Positions 1 through 9,836 of a stretch of 64,000 nt of DNA are shown in pieces (the stretch's first letter is position 1; each line of letters starts with the position of its first letter). The notes beneath the pieces are model-generated. The model searched no databases. It worked only from the letters and a program-made list of their open reading frames with translations, and was not told the origin of the DNA. The stretch comes from Thermogemmatispora aurantia. Its GTDB lineage: Bacteria > Chloroflexota > Ktedonobacteria > Ktedonobacterales > Ktedonobacteraceae. A program made the position numbers and the translations under genes. Location: NCBI RefSeq assembly GCF_008974285.1, contig NZ_BKZV01000001.1:233319-297318 (forward strand), written 5' to 3'.

Positions 1-78
1 CTGGCTATCCTGGTGCTGGCCTTCTCCTTCCTCGGCGACGGCCTGCGCGATGCCTTCGATCCTCGCACCAAAGACTAA
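1..78 (+). CDS. ABC transporter permease, C-terminal fragment (DppC/OppC-like)
   Basis: Only the last 25 codons lie in the window. They encode a hydrophobic stretch followed by the ending GDGLRDAFDPRTKD, which is typical of the C-terminus of DppC/OppC inner-membrane permeases of peptide ABC importers. The TAA stop at 76-78 is 34 bases before the DppD start, so the gene is the upstream member of the same operon. The 5' part is cut off by the window edge. The family assignment rests on this short tail plus the two ATPase genes that follow. Confidence 0.75.
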   Translation: MAILVLAFSFLGDGLRDAFDPRTKD

Positions 79-112
79 GCAAGCGAACCATGCAAGAGCG
101 GAGCATACACCC

Positions 113-1090
113 ATGCCAGAAAACCTGCTGGAAGTGAATAATCTCAAAACCTACTTCTTTACTCGCAGCGGCGTTGTCAAGGCCGTAGACGATGTCTCCT
201 TCACCATGCGGCCTGGCGAGGCCCTGGGAGTGGTGGGCGAAAGTGGCAGCGGCAAGAGCGTGACCGCGCTCTCAATTATCCGTCTGGTCGCTTCACCGCC
301 AGGTAAGATCGTTGGGGGTGAGATTCTCTTCAACGGCGAGAATATCCTGGAGAAGAATAACGACGAGATGACGGAGCTGCGTGGCAGTAAGATCTCGATG
401 GTCTTTCAGGACCCGATGACCTCGCTCAATCCAGTCTTCACTATCGGCTATCAGATCGCCGAGACGGTCAAGCGCCATCGCAAGGGTATCTCGAACGACC
501 AGGCCTGGCAGCGGGCAGTCGAGATGCTGGATCTGGTGCGCATTCCCGATGCACGCCGGCGAGCCAAGAACTATCCTCACGAGTTCAGCGGCGGCATGCG
601 TCAGCGCGTCATGATCGCTATCGCTCTGGCCTGCAATCCGCAACTATTGATTGCCGACGAGCCAACCACAGCTCTTGATGTGACCATTCAGGCCCAGATT
701 CTTGAACTGATGAAGGGTCTGGCCAAGGAGTTCGGCACGGCCCTGATGCTGATCACTCATGACTTGGGCGTGGTGGCCGGTACCTGCGAGCATGTGATTG
801 TGATGTACGCCGGCCATATTGTAGAGTCGGCCCCAGTCCGGCAGATCTTCCAAACACCAGCTCATCCCTATACCATCGGACTCCTGCAATCGATTCCTCG
901 CCTGGACGAGAAGCGTGGCACGCGCCTGACCCCTATCCCCGGGCAGCCCCCCGACCTCTCACGCGAGATCATTGGCTGCCCCTATGCCCCACGCTGCCCG
1001 CGGGTCCAGCCTCGCTGCCGTCAAGAACGGCCAGAGTTGAAACCGGTAGGCCGCGGTGAGCAGCTCGCCGCTTGCTTCTATCCAAGCTAG
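113..1090 (+). CDS. dppD: Peptide ABC transporter ATP-binding protein DppD
   Basis: A 325-residue ATPase of the oligopeptide/dipeptide importer family, expected to drive peptide uptake from the cytoplasmic face of the membrane as a heterodimer with the next gene. Visible motifs are Walker [10 protein letters not shown]-loop FQDPMTSL, signature FSGGMRQR, Walker [13 protein letters not shown] and the H-loop in ITHDLG. The C-terminal oligopeptide-transporter extension with CPYAPRCP is present. I chose ATG 113 because homology begins there; an upstream in-frame ATG at 50 would overlap the permease gene. The usual partners DppB, the rest of DppC and the binding protein lie outside the window. Whether the substrate is di- or oligopeptide, or nickel, cannot be told from the sequence. 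Confidence 0.9.
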   Translation: MPENLLEVNNLKTYFFTRSGVVKAVDDVSFTMRPGEALGVVGESGSGKSVTALSIIRLVASPPGKIVGGEILFNGENILEKNNDEMTELRGSKISMVFQDPMTSLNPVFTIGYQIAETVKRHRKGISNDQAWQRAVEMLDLVRIPDARRRAKNYPHEFSGGMRQRVMIAIALACNPQLLIADEPTTALDVTIQAQILELMKGLAKEFGTALMLITHDLGVVAGTCEHVIVMYAGHIVESAPVRQIFQTPAHPYTIGLLQSIPRLDEKRGTRLTPIPGQPPDLSREIIGCPYAPRCPRVQPRCRQERPELKPVGRGEQLAACFYPS

Positions 1091-1115
1091 CCAGGGAGAG
1101 AGGGAGAAGGACGCT

Positions 1116-2123
1116 ATGGCACAACAGCAGATGGCAACCTCGACAGCAACCGGAACAACACTGGTCGAGGTCAAGGGCCTGAAGGTCCATTTTCCAATTA
1201 AAGGCGGCCTCTTCAATCGCACTATCGCCCAAGTGAAGGCCGTTGACGGCGTCGATTTGACAATTCGCCGCGGCGAGACACTTGGACTGGTTGGTGAGAG
1301 CGGCTGCGGCAAGTCGACAACGGGGCGCGCTATTCTACAGCTCATCAAACCAACAGCTGGCAGCGTCAAGCTGAATGGGGTTGAACTGACCAAGCTGCCA
1401 CCCGCAGAGCTGCGCAAGAAGCGCGCTGAGATGCAGATGATTTTCCAGGACCCCTTTGGCTCGCTTGACCCACGCTTTACGGTGGGGCAGATTATCGCCG
1501 AGCCACTGGAGAACTTCAAACGAGGGAACGCGCGCGAGATCCGTGAGCAGGTGGCCCACCTGCTAGAAGTGGTGGGGCTCAACCCATATTATGTGAACCG
1601 CTTCCCCCACGAGTTCAGCGGCGGCCAGCGGCAACGCATCGGCATTGCCCGCGCTCTGGCACTGCGTCCCTCCTTCATCGTCGCTGACGAGCCAGTCTCA
1701 GCGCTTGATGTCTCTATCCAGGCCCAGGTAGTCAACCTGCTCCAGGACCTGCAAGCCGAGTTCGGCCTGACTTACCTGTTCGTAGCACACAACCTCTCGG
1801 TGGTGAAACATATCAGCGATCGCGTCGCTGTGATGTATCTGGGACGCATCGTTGAGCTGGCGGCGAGCGAGAAGCTCTACGAGTTGCCGCTGCATCCCTA
1901 TACTCAGGCACTGCTCTCGGCCATCCCCGTCCCTGACCCCGAGGTTGAGGCTCGTCGCAAGCGTATCATTCTGGAAGGGGATGTTCCCAGCCCGGTCAAT
2001 CCACCACCCGGCTGCAACTTCCATCCACGCTGCTGGAAAGCACAACAAATTTGCCGTGAGGTGACGCCTCTTCTTGAAGAGAAGGAGCGAGATCACTACG
2101 TGGCCTGTCATTTCCCAGGTTAA
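1116..2123 (+). CDS. dppF: Peptide ABC transporter ATP-binding protein DppF
   Basis: A 335-residue ATPase, the second nucleotide-binding subunit of the same peptide importer. Walker A is GESGCGKST, the signature FSGGQRQR, Walker [13 protein letters not shown], and the C-terminal extension carries the cysteine-containing CNFHPRCW segment. ATG 1116 is preceded by the purine-rich ribosome site AGGGAGAAGG at 1101-1110. An earlier in-frame start at 1056 would overlap dppD by 35 bases and adds residues with no family similarity. It is the last gene of the operon, followed by a strong intrinsic terminator about 100 bases downstream. Confidence 0.9.
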   Translation: MAQQQMATSTATGTTLVEVKGLKVHFPIKGGLFNRTIAQVKAVDGVDLTIRRGETLGLVGESGCGKSTTGRAILQLIKPTAGSVKLNGVELTKLPPAELRKKRAEMQMIFQDPFGSLDPRFTVGQIIAEPLENFKRGNAREIREQVAHLLEVVGLNPYYVNRFPHEFSGGQRQRIGIARALALRPSFIVADEPVSALDVSIQAQVVNLLQDLQAEFGLTYLFVAHNLSVVKHISDRVAVMYLGRIVELAASEKLYELPLHPYTQALLSAIPVPDPEVEARRKRIILEGDVPSPVNPPPGCNFHPRCWKAQQICREVTPLLEEKERDHYVACHFPG

Positions 2124-2219
2124 GAAACGCTGCCTCTTGCTTCGCGCCGCTCCCAGATCAGTCAGATTGCCAGCCCTGGCCCGATCGAGGGCGCAGCATA
2201 GGGAAGGAATTCAGATAGA

Positions 2220-2265
2220 AAGCAGCGCCGCAGGCTGGCCTGCGGCGCTGCTTCTGTTTCTGTTG
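2220..2265 (+). terminator. Rho-independent terminator of the dpp operon
   Basis: A perfect 15-base inverted repeat (arm 2221-2235, other arm 2238-2252, arm sequence AGCAGCGCCGCAGGC) is followed by a T-rich tail (TCTGTTTCTGTTGT). It sits downstream of dppF on the coding strand. The rest of 2124-2591 holds no convincing gene. Confidence 0.85.
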
Positions 2266-2591
2266 TCAACAGAACTGCCGGCTCTCGATAACCATCCTTC
2301 TGCCAACGACTCCCCTCCTGGCCAGAAGAAGTGGAAAAGAAAGGGTGCGCTGCTCCCTGTTCATCCTATTTGCCAGGACCTGGAGGCAAAGTCGATGCCG
2401 GACAACTGCAGGCAGGAACGTCCACCATTTTCCAGCGGGCATGCCCTCGCTCGCTCGTCCGTCCGCCAGCCGCCAGAGACGCAGAGGCTCGCTTGCAACC
2501 GTGGAAGGGGAAGGTCTACCCGGGAGCGAGGCCGGAGAGAATCCTGCCGCCCCCCAGGAATCTACCAGAGGTGAACGGCAGGCTCTCACCG

Positions 2592-3008
2592 TTAGTCCTG
2601 GTTACGCAGCTCCAGCTGCTTAATGCGCAAGAGAAGACGCAGACGGGCAGCGAGATGGCGTGCATCGACCGGCTTGACAACGTAGTCATCAGCGCCGGCG
2701 GTGAATCCAGCGATTTTATCCTGTACCGTCATCTGCGAGCTGAGAATCATTACAGGGAGATGGCGCAATGAAGACTGATCGCGCACGAAGCGACAGAGAT
2801 CGAGGCCATTCTCGTTGCCCAGCACAATCTCACAGATCAGCAGGTCGGGGGGCTCTTCGAGCAAGCAGCGACGAGCTTCTTCCAAAGAAGAGGCACAGCG
2901 GACAGTAAACATATGCTCCAGGGCTTGTTTAATGCGCCCCTGGGTATGTGGATCGTCATCAACGAAGAGCACCCGCGGCAATTGCGCTGTCCTTGGTTCA
3001 CGAGCCAT
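2592..3008 (-). CDS. Stand-alone receiver-domain protein with Glu at the phosphorylation site
   Basis: A 138-residue single receiver (CheY-like) domain with no output domain. The N-terminal acidic cluster FVDDDP (D17-D19), the Ser at 90-91 and the Lys in VVKPVD (K112) are present. The residue that should be the phospho-accepting Asp is Glu: the strand reads LLICEIVLG with E60. Glu here often mimics the phosphorylated state, so the protein may be locked on, but this is inference. The start is ambiguous: ATG 3008 or an in-frame ATG at 3026; neither has a strong ribosome site. A second receiver protein lies upstream on the same strand, separated by 328 bases (3009-3336) in which I see no gene. 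Confidence 0.8.
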   Translation of the reverse strand: MAREPRTAQLPRVLFVDDDPHTQGRIKQALEHMFTVRCASSLEEARRCLLEEPPDLLICEIVLGNENGLDLCRFVRDQSSLRHLPVMILSSQMTVQDKIAGFTAGADDYVVKPVDARHLAARLRLLLRIKQLELRNQD

Positions 3009-3336
3009 GAGACGGATAGATAGCATCGTCGATCAGCACTTACAAGAAATAAGTGTTCAAGCAGCTAAATAAAACCGACATGGACAGAGGGAGACGGGAA
3101 GCAAGAGGCCTCTCCCGCGGCTGCCCCCTTGCTTCTCAATGAAGATGAGAGGACAGCCCTCTGCCAGCAAGACAAGCCTGACACAAAAGATCCTGGCCAC
3201 CCACTTGAGCAAAAGTAGTTTGGCTTGGACCTGTTGCTTGGTGGCGCATCTGGTCAAGAGCCATTGCAGCAGCATCCTTTAGCGAAGCTGAGTGGTCCGT
3301 GCACGGTCCCCATCGTGCCCAGCCGACTCATCGTCC

Positions 3337-3780
3337 TTATCGTTGTTGCTGTTGCTGCTGTTCACTCTGGCTGCGCATCAATTCATCCATGCGGCGCTGG
3401 CGGTCAGCGGGAGTCAGGCGCAGAACGCGCTCGATAGCCGCATTGAGGGCGCTAGGTTTAAAGGGCTTGGTCAGATACTCATCGACCCCGGAGAGAAGGC
3501 CTGTGAGCTGATCCTCCTCGCGCGTCATCGCACTTAGGATGATCATAGGAGTATCGGCAGTGCGTGCATCGCCCCGCAGGCAGCGCACTAGCTGGTAGCC
3601 ATCCATCCGAGGCATCTTCACATCGATGATGACGCAATCGGGGTGATGGGCATAGACCTGTTCCAGGCCCTGGACGCCGTCATAAGCGACGATGACTTCG
3701 TACGAGCCCTGGAGATTCACGGCATATTTGATAAGCTCTACAATAGTAGGATTATCGTCGATGACCAGCACTTTCTTCAT
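3337..3780 (-). CDS. Stand-alone receiver-domain response regulator
   Basis: A 147-residue single receiver domain with all hallmark residues: acidic pair D8-D9 (VIDDN), phospho-acceptor D53 (IIDVKMP), Ser83 (ILSA) and Lys105 (LTKPF). A short charged tail follows, ending in six consecutive glutamines and Arg. With no DNA-binding or enzymatic output it should act by protein contact, like CheY or SpoOF. No cognate kinase gene is adjacent. The ATG at 3780 has GGAAAAG upstream. Its neighbour at 2592-3008 is a related receiver that lacks the Asp. Confidence 0.85.
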   Translation of the reverse strand: MKKVLVIDDNPTIVELIKYAVNLQGSYEVIVAYDGVQGLEQVYAHHPDCVIIDVKMPRMDGYQLVRCLRGDARTADTPMIILSAMTREEDQLTGLLSGVDEYLTKPFKPSALNAAIERVLRLTPADRQRRMDELMRSQSEQQQQQQR

Positions 3781-3949
3781 CGTCTTTTCCGCCGTTTAAA
3801 GCCGTCTTGCTCAGGCACTGCACTTTATCTCTCCTCAACAGCAAAGACGACCCACCCCTTTGCATTGTAACACACCTGCCTGGCCTTGCCAACTGAGGCC
3901 CTCGGGAGTACTAGCCAGGCGGACGGCCAGGCCGCTGGTATCCCAGTTG

Positions 3950-3985
3950 GTCATCTTTTCCCCGCTTGTCCCCTTGTGGTACAAT
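3950..3985 (+). promoter_or_regulatory. Extended -10 promoter upstream of the ThiF/MoeB gene
   Basis: TACAAT at 3980-3985 is preceded by TG one base upstream (TGG-TACAAT), an extended -10. A weak -35 (TTTCCC) lies 17 bases further upstream. The predicted transcript start is about 90 bases before the ATG at 4082. The rest of 3781-4081 has no other feature that I can see. Confidence 0.45.
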
Positions 3986-4081
3986 GAAGCAGATAGCAAC
4001 AATGGGCTGCCGATAGCCTTTGCTCTGGTGTGGCGCTGTCAGGCGGCTGTAGGATGCCCCATTCTGGGGAGGCCTCTTCTG

Positions 4082-5104
4082 ATGGTAGCTTTTGAGCGCT
4101 ACTCGCGACAGACTCTCTTTGGTCCTATTGGACGCCAGGGTCAGGAACGCCTGCTTGCCTCCTCCGTGGCCATTATCGGCTGCGGTGCGCTTGGCACTAT
4201 GCTTGCTAACCACCTTTGTCGCGCTGGTATCGGGCAAGTGACCATTGTCGACCGCGATTACGTTGAGCTGAGTAACCTGCAACGGCAGATCCTCTTTGAC
4301 GAAGACGACGTTCAGGCCCACTTGCCCAAAGCGGTGGCTGCAGCCAGGAAACTGGAGCGTATCAACAGCGAGGTCCGGGTCGAAGCCCTGGTTGCCGACC
4401 TCGATGCTGAGGAGGTCGAGTCGTTGGTCCAGCGCGTAGATCTGGTGCTGGACGCCACCGATAACTTCGAAACGCGCTATCTGCTCAATGATGCCTGCGT
4501 GAAACACCGACGACCCTGGATCTACAGCGGGGTGATCGCCGCTCACGGGGTGACGATGAACATTCTCCCGGGTGAGACCGCTTGTTTGCGCTGTGTCTTC
4601 CCCGAGATGCCTCCCCCCGGCAGTACACCGACCTGCGATACTGCCGGCGTGCTCAATGGAATCGTGAGCATGATTAGCGGCATCGCAGCGACTGAGGCCC
4701 TTAAAATCTTGCTTCAGAGTCCTCTGATCAGCCGGGCCTTGCTGGCCGCCGATCTCTGGGAGAATACGTTTGAGCGTCTGGAGTTGCCTCGTCAGCCCGA
4801 TTGCCCGACCTGCTCCCTTGGACGCTTCGATTTCTTGAACGCTTCCATCCAGAGTAGGACAACCGCGCTCTGTGGGCGCAACGCTGTTCAGGTACGCAGC
4901 AGCCGCCGTGGGACTCCCGTCGATCTGGGGGCTCTGGCTCAGCGTCTAGAAGCGCTCGCTCCCGTCCAGCACAATGCCTACTTGCTGCGCTTTACCATCG
5001 ATGGCTACGAGATGACGGTCTTCTCCGACGGACGCGCGATCATCAAGGGCACCGATAACGAGCAAGTTGCGCGCTCACTCTACGCCCGCTACATCGGCAT
5101 GTGA
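4082..5104 (+). CDS. ThiF/MoeB-family adenylyltransferase (E1-like)
   Basis: A 340-residue E1-like enzyme that should adenylate the C-terminal glycine of a small sulfur carrier (MoaD or ThiS type) for molybdopterin or thiamine synthesis. It shows the nucleotide-binding GCGALG loop, the RQTLFG start, the conserved SNLQRQ segment, TDNFETR, the TCDTAGV cysteine segment, and two CxxC pairs for zinc (CLRC and CPTC). There is no rhodanese domain. Instead the last 70 residues form the CGRN...ALIKG-type extension seen in many ThiF-family proteins. ATG 4082 is where family similarity begins; the frame is open upstream to 3860 without protein-like character. No carrier-protein gene is adjacent, so MoeB versus ThiF cannot be decided. 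A link to molybdopterin supply for the formate dehydrogenase at 41 kb is possible but unproven. Confidence 0.85.
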   Translation: MVAFERYSRQTLFGPIGRQGQERLLASSVAIIGCGALGTMLANHLCRAGIGQVTIVDRDYVELSNLQRQILFDEDDVQAHLPKAVAAARKLERINSEVRVEALVADLDAEEVESLVQRVDLVLDATDNFETRYLLNDACVKHRRPWIYSGVIAAHGVTMNILPGETACLRCVFPEMPPPGSTPTCDTAGVLNGIVSMISGIAATEALKILLQSPLISRALLAADLWENTFERLELPRQPDCPTCSLGRFDFLNASIQSRTTALCGRNAVQVRSSRRGTPVDLGALAQRLEALAPVQHNAYLLRFTIDGYEMTVFSDGRAIIKGTDNEQVARSLYARYIGM

Positions 5105-5193
5105 CCGATCTCCGCGCCAGCCCGGCCCGGGGAGAAGTGCCAGGTCTGCCAGCAGAAGCGGGCAGGTCCAGTCCCCGCCACCCAGCCGGGGTC

Positions 5194-5221
5194 TTGTCCC
5201 TCTCCCACTCTATGCTATAAT
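5194..5221 (+). promoter_or_regulatory. Sigma70-type promoter of metG
   Basis: TTGTCC at 5194-5199 and a perfect TATAAT at 5216-5221 are separated by 16 bases. This predicts a leader of about 150 bases before the metG ATG at 5380. I looked for T-box motifs in that leader and found none. Confidence 0.6.
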
Positions 5222-5379
5222 GAGGCACAATCCGCCTGGTGGTCTCTTCACTTCATCATCCGTTAGCGTCTCTCTGAGAGACACAGCGCAACCAACAGTG
5301 CCAGCAAGCAAGCAATTCATAATCAAGGAGATAGAACGACTCGACTGACCTCCATCAGCAAGCAAGGGAGTCATGTTCT

Positions 5380-7071
5380 ATGGCTGAGTATATTCTGGTC
5401 TGCGTGGCCTGGCCCTACGCTAAAACGTCGACCCACGTTGGGCAGATTGCCGGTGCGTATCTGCCCGCCGATACTTTCGCGCGCTATCATCGTCTGGCCG
5501 GTAACCATGTGCTGATGATCTCTGGCAGCGATGAGCATGGCACGCCCATTCTGGTCGAAGCTGAGCGTCAGGGCATTTCGCCGCGCGAATTTGTCTCCTA
5601 CTACCATCGCCAGATCTGCGAGATCTGGGAGCGCCTGGGGATCTCGTGGGATCTCTATACGGAAACGGGTACGGAGAATCACTATCGCATCACACAGGAT
5701 TTCTTTCTGACGCTCTATCAGAAAGGCTATGTCTATAAGGATAGAATGCAGTCACCCTATTGTCCAACGGATCGCCGCTTTCTCCCCGATCGTTACGTCG
5801 AGGGGACCTGTCCTCACTGTGGCTATCCCCAGGCGCGCGGTGACCAGTGCGACAACTGTGGTCGAGTACTCGATCCCGTCGATCTGATCCAGCCTCACTG
5901 CCGCCTCTGCGGCAGTCGGGAGCAGCCGCTGGAGATCCGCGATACCGAGCATTTCTTTCTTGACCTGCCCAAGCTTCAGGAGCCGATCCTGCAGTGGCTC
6001 TCTCAGGGTAAGGAGCACTGGCGTCCCAACGTTTATGCCTTTACCATGAATTGGCTGAAGGAGGGCCTGCGCCCGCGCGCGATCACGCGCGATCTCGATT
6101 GGGGCGTGCCTATCCCGCTGGAAGGCTACGATGAAAAGCGTATCTATGTCTGGTTCGATGCGGTGATTGGCTACTTCTCAGCCACCGTGGAGTGGGCGCA
6201 GCGTAGTGGCAATCCCGAGGCCTGGAAACAATGGTGGATTCCTGGCGCAACCAATCCCCCGGTAAAAGCCTACTACTTTATCGGCAAGGACAACATTCCT
6301 TTCCACACGATTATCTGGCCGGCCATGTTGATGGGCTATGGCAACCGCAATCTGCCCTACGATGTCCCAGCCAACGAGTTCATGACCATGCGCGGCAGCA
6401 AAGCATCCAGCAGCCGGGGGAATGTGGTCTGGACGAAGGATGTGCTCGACCTCTACGGGGCAGATCCGCTGCGCTACTACCTGTCAGCCTCTGCTCCCGA
6501 GGGACGCGATACCGATTTTACTTTCGAGGAGCTGGTACGGCGCAACAACGATGAGCTAGTTGCTACCTACGGCAACGCTGTCCATCGCACCTTGACCTTT
6601 GTCCAGAGCCGCTTTGGCGGGACAGTTCCCACGCCCGGGGCACTGAGCACCGCTGATGAGGCCATGCTGGCAGAGGTGGAGAAGGGCTTTCTGACAGTCG
6701 GCGAGTTGATCAGTCGCTGCCGCTTCAAGGACGGATTACAGGCGGCGATGGCTGTGGCTCACGTGGCCAACCGCTATCTTGATGAGCAGGCCCCCTGGAA
6801 GCGCATCAAAGAGGATCGTCAGGCCGCTGGGACAACGCTCTACGTGATGCTGCAGGTGCTGAGCGGCCTGCGCTTGCTGCTCTATCCTTACCTGCCTTTC
6901 TCTTCGCAGAAGCTGCACACTTACCTGGGCTTCGAGGGCGATGTCAGTGCTTCTCGCTGGCAGCTTGAAACGGTGCCCGCCGGCAGACGGCTGCCACCAC
7001 CCCAGCCGCTCTTTGCCAAGCTGGAGGAGCCCGCTGACCTCTCTTCCGCTGAGAGTAAGTCGCTGCCCTAG
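5380..7071 (+). CDS. metG: Methionyl-tRNA synthetase
   Basis: A 563-residue class I synthetase that charges tRNA-Met. The HIGH-type motif is THVGQ near residue 20, inside AWPYAKTSTHVGQ. The zinc-binding insertion carries the cysteine pairs CPHC, CDNC and CRLC. The KMSKS loop is represented by KASSSRGN, so the second lysine is replaced by serine. The protein ends after the anticodon-binding helical domain and lacks the C-terminal tRNA-binding/dimerisation domain present in many bacterial MetG proteins. The ATG at 5380 follows AAGGGAG. The gene is transcribed alone from its own promoter and converges with the ROK kinase gene. Confidence 0.95.
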   Translation: MAEYILVCVAWPYAKTSTHVGQIAGAYLPADTFARYHRLAGNHVLMISGSDEHGTPILVEAERQGISPREFVSYYHRQICEIWERLGISWDLYTETGTENHYRITQDFFLTLYQKGYVYKDRMQSPYCPTDRRFLPDRYVEGTCPHCGYPQARGDQCDNCGRVLDPVDLIQPHCRLCGSREQPLEIRDTEHFFLDLPKLQEPILQWLSQGKEHWRPNVYAFTMNWLKEGLRPRAITRDLDWGVPIPLEGYDEKRIYVWFDAVIGYFSATVEWAQRSGNPEAWKQWWIPGATNPPVKAYYFIGKDNIPFHTIIWPAMLMGYGNRNLPYDVPANEFMTMRGSKASSSRGNVVWTKDVLDLYGADPLRYYLSASAPEGRDTDFTFEELVRRNNDELVATYGNAVHRTLTFVQSRFGGTVPTPGALSTADEAMLAEVEKGFLTVGELISRCRFKDGLQAAMAVAHVANRYLDEQAPWKRIKEDRQAAGTTLYVMLQVLSGLRLLLYPYLPFSSQKLHTYLGFEGDVSASRWQLETVPAGRRLPPPQPLFAKLEEPADLSSAESKSLP

Positions 7072-7156
7072 TGCCGATCGTCTTGCCGGCAAGAGTTGCA
7101 ACAGGATCAGACAAGAGAGCGAGCCAGTCAGGAGAGGAAAAAGAGGGCCACAACAC

Positions 7157-7222
7157 CGCTGGGGAGAGTCTCTTCCCCCAGTGCCAGCCGGGCGGAGGAG
7201 GCGCTCCGCCTGGCTGATCCTT
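7157..7222. terminator. Convergent hairpins between metG and the ROK kinase
   Basis: Two inverted repeats lie back to back. CTGGGGA (7159-7165) pairs with TCCCCAG (7174-7180). AGCCGGGCGGAG (7185-7196) pairs with CTCCGCCTGGCT (7204-7215) with one internal mismatch. The T-tracts are weak on both strands, best on the minus strand beyond 7150. The position between two converging genes fits a bidirectional terminator. Confidence 0.5.
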
Positions 7223-8264
7223 ATTCTTCGATCGACTGCTCTTCGCTCTCTCGGAGACGATAGCCCGCCGCCTGGGCCGCAAGGCAGGCGGCCCCTACCA
7301 CGCCCGAGAAATCGCCCAGGCGAGTGCGCACAATGGGTGTCTGGCGTGCAGGTAGGGAGAGTGCCACCGTACGCGCTCGCCGCACGGCGCGCTCAAAGAG
7401 CAGATCGATGGCTTCGATAACGCCTCCCCCCAGAATGATGGCCTCGGGATTGTAAAAATTGATGATCGAAGCCAGGCCATAGCCCAGGTAGTCCGCGGCT
7501 TCGCTGACTACCTCTATGACTAACTCATCGTTCTGCTGAATCGCACTGGCCAGCAATCCCGAACGAATGATGGTCTCGCCACCTTTGAGCTGGAGCAGGG
7601 CCTCGTCGGCCAGCACCGATTTGCGGCCATGATGGATCTCAGCCAGAATGGCCCGCGTGATGGCCGTGCGTGAGGCGTAGGCTTCCAGGCAGCCGCGCGC
7701 GCCACAGCCACAGATGCGTCCGCTGGCTTCCACCGTAATATGGCCAATCTCGCCGGCGGTACCGGAGAGACCTGTGTAGAGCCGCCCGTTTTGAATGATA
7801 CCAGCCCCGATGCCGGTGCCGATAAAGACACAGACAAAATTTTTGTAGGTGCGCCCGGCCCCGTGGAGGTACTCGCCCAGAGCCGCGACCTCAACATCAT
7901 TGCCAACCGCAACTGGGCGTTCAAATTCGGCACTCAGCAGAGCCGCTACCGGCATATCGCGCACGCCGAGGTTGGGCGCCTCTAGAATCACGCCGGCCTG
8001 ACGATCAATCTGGCCGGCAGCACCGATGCCTACCGCGAGCAGCTCGCGCCCGTTGCGCAGATCGGCGGCCTCTAGAGCGGCACGAGCGACTTCCACGACC
8101 CGGCGGGCGACAAAGTCCTGCCCCCGTTCCGCTTTTGTGCGCTTGCGCGCCGAGGCGATCACTGCGCCAGTGGAGACATCGATAACTGCCGCCAGCGTCT
8201 TGGTGCCTCCCAGGTCGATGCCAAGAGCATAGGATGCTGGATGCCCCGCGTGATTCTTGGCCAT
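7221..8264 (-). CDS. ROK-family sugar kinase (glucokinase-like)
   Basis: A 347-residue ROK protein. It shows the phosphate loop DLGGTKT, NDVEVAALGE, the IGTGIGAG loop and the zinc-binding CGCGARGCLEAY, which is the ROK signature. No N-terminal helix-turn-helix is present, so it is a kinase and not a NagC/XylR-type repressor. Glucose is the most likely substrate, but other hexoses or N-acetyl sugars are possible. ATG 8264 has an excellent ribosome site (GAGGAGAGG). The gene follows tsaD on the same strand with a 180-base gap and may be the distal gene of that transcription unit. Confidence 0.88.
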   Translation of the reverse strand: MAKNHAGHPASYALGIDLGGTKTLAAVIDVSTGAVIASARKRTKAERGQDFVARRVVEVARAALEAADLRNGRELLAVGIGAAGQIDRQAGVILEAPNLGVRDMPVAALLSAEFERPVAVGNDVEVAALGEYLHGAGRTYKNFVCVFIGTGIGAGIIQNGRLYTGLSGTAGEIGHITVEASGRICGCGARGCLEAYASRTAITRAILAEIHHGRKSVLADEALLQLKGGETIIRSGLLASAIQQNDELVIEVVSEAADYLGYGLASIINFYNPEAIILGGGVIEAIDLLFERAVRRARTVALSLPARQTPIVRTRLGDFSGVVGAACLAAQAAGYRLRESEEQSIEE

Positions 8265-8444
8265 AGTCCTCTCCTCAAGATAAACAGAACGGTAGCAACA
8301 GGCCGCACAGCCTGTTTCATACCGCTTGCTCATGATAGTGTGGATATGGGACGGCTCTCTGAGCAGAATATGCTCGCTCGCTGCTCCTGCAGCATGCACG
8401 CCTATCTGCCCCAGGGGAGCACGCTTCAGTCCCTCTTCTCTCCC

Positions 8445-9623
8445 TTACTCCTGCCGAAAGGGGAGGCTCAGATTCGGCTCCACGTCCAGATCAAGATCAT
8501 GCTGCTCACCATGCAGGCGATGGAAGAAGGCCGCCGCCGCTACCATTGCCGCATTGTCTGTGCAGAATTCGATCGGCGGATACTGCAACCGGATACCCAG
8601 CGGCGTCAGCTCTTCCTCCAGGCGGGCCCGCAAGGCAACGTTGGCCGCAACGCCACCGGCCAGCAAGACCTGCCGCACGTGATATTCTTGAGCGGCCATG
8701 CGCGTCTTGACCGCCAAGACATCAACAATGGCTTCCTGGAAACCCGCCGCCAGCAGACCGATATGGACTTGACCGCGTCTGGCCGCTTCGCTTCCCATCG
8801 TGGTGTAGCGACTAACCTGGCGCCCTCCACTGGGCAGCGGACGACCAGGCTGTTGATCCGCCACCAGTCCTTCGGCCAGGTGAAGCATGGCGGTTTTCAG
8901 TCCGCTGAAGCTGAAGTCATAGGTTCCTCGTAGCCAGGCCCGCGGCAGCCGATAAGGATTGCGCACCGGCAGGCGCTGCTGGCGTAGCTCCTCTTCTGCC
9001 AGGCGTGCAGCCCGCTGAATGGCTGGACCACCGGGGTAGCCAAGTCCCAGGATGCGCGCCACCTTATCAAAGGCTTCTCCCGCTGCATCATCGCGCGTCC
9101 GCCCCAGCAGGAGATAGTCGGTATGGTCGCGCATGAGAACCAGCTCGCTATGAGCGCCGGAAACGACCAGACAGATCAGGGGGAAGAGCGGATCACCAGG
9201 CAGATAGGCGCTCTCTGTCTCGCTCGCGTCAGTCTGGAGGTCAGTGTCCGGCGCCTGGCGCAGCCAGTTGGCGTAGATATGGGCTTCCAGATGGTTGACC
9301 CCAAGAAAAGGTAAATCGCGGGCGAGAGCCAGGGTCTTGCCTACTGTCAAGCCAACGAGCAGCGAGCCAGCAAGGCCAGGACCATAGGTAGCAGCCACTG
9401 CCTCGATGTCTTCCCAGCGGCAGTGAGCCTGCTGCAGAGCCGTCTCGATGACAGGCAGAATAGCGGCCAGCTGTTGGCGCGAGGCGACCTCTGGCACTAC
9501 TCCCCCGTAGCGCTCATGAATCTCTGTCTGCGAGGCGACCACATTAGCCAATAGGTAGCGACCATCTTTGACAATGGCCGCCCCAGTCTCATCACAAGAG
9601 CTTTCGATCCCTAGAACGAGCAT
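8445..9623 (-). CDS. tsaD: tRNA N6-adenosine threonylcarbamoyltransferase TsaD
   Basis: A 392-residue TsaD/Kae1/Gcp protein, the catalytic subunit that transfers the threonylcarbamoyl group to A37 of ANN-decoding tRNAs. It starts [14 protein letters not shown], has the iron-binding histidines in NHLEAH, and the ATP-binding segment GGVAAN. It is about 50 residues longer than the usual 340 because of two inserts, near residues 125-150 and 250-280, both polar and likely loops. It lies downstream of tsaE, tsaB and rimI on the same strand, so most of the t6A machinery is grouped here; TsaC is not in the window. Confidence 0.95.
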   Translation of the reverse strand: MLVLGIESSCDETGAAIVKDGRYLLANVVASQTEIHERYGGVVPEVASRQQLAAILPVIETALQQAHCRWEDIEAVAATYGPGLAGSLLVGLTVGKTLALARDLPFLGVNHLEAHIYANWLRQAPDTDLQTDASETESAYLPGDPLFPLICLVVSGAHSELVLMRDHTDYLLLGRTRDDAAGEAFDKVARILGLGYPGGPAIQRAARLAEEELRQQRLPVRNPYRLPRAWLRGTYDFSFSGLKTAMLHLAEGLVADQQPGRPLPSGGRQVSRYTTMGSEAARRGQVHIGLLAAGFQEAIVDVLAVKTRMAAQEYHVRQVLLAGGVAANVALRARLEEELTPLGIRLQYPPIEFCTDNAAMVAAAAFFHRLHGEQHDLDLDVEPNLSLPFRQE

Positions 9624-9836
9624 AGCTCACCCCCTTTCTCATCTAATGAAAAGTGGCGTAGCTGGGGTGCACATATCTCTGGCCGGCTCCGGCTCCGGCC
9701 TTGCCCCGCTCTTCTGCTCGGCCAGAACGGCGGCAGCCAGCATACAACCGCTGGCCAGGCCATCCAGACTCAGTCACCCGAGTCGCGGGCCAGAGGTTGT
9801 CAGCGCAGATCAGGCGGTCGGCCGGGATGGCCTCTC

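Noticed and set aside
5222..5379. T-box or other riboswitch in the metG leader
   Set aside because: No AGGGTGG-type T-box sequence, no specifier loop and no terminator/antiterminator pair could be found.
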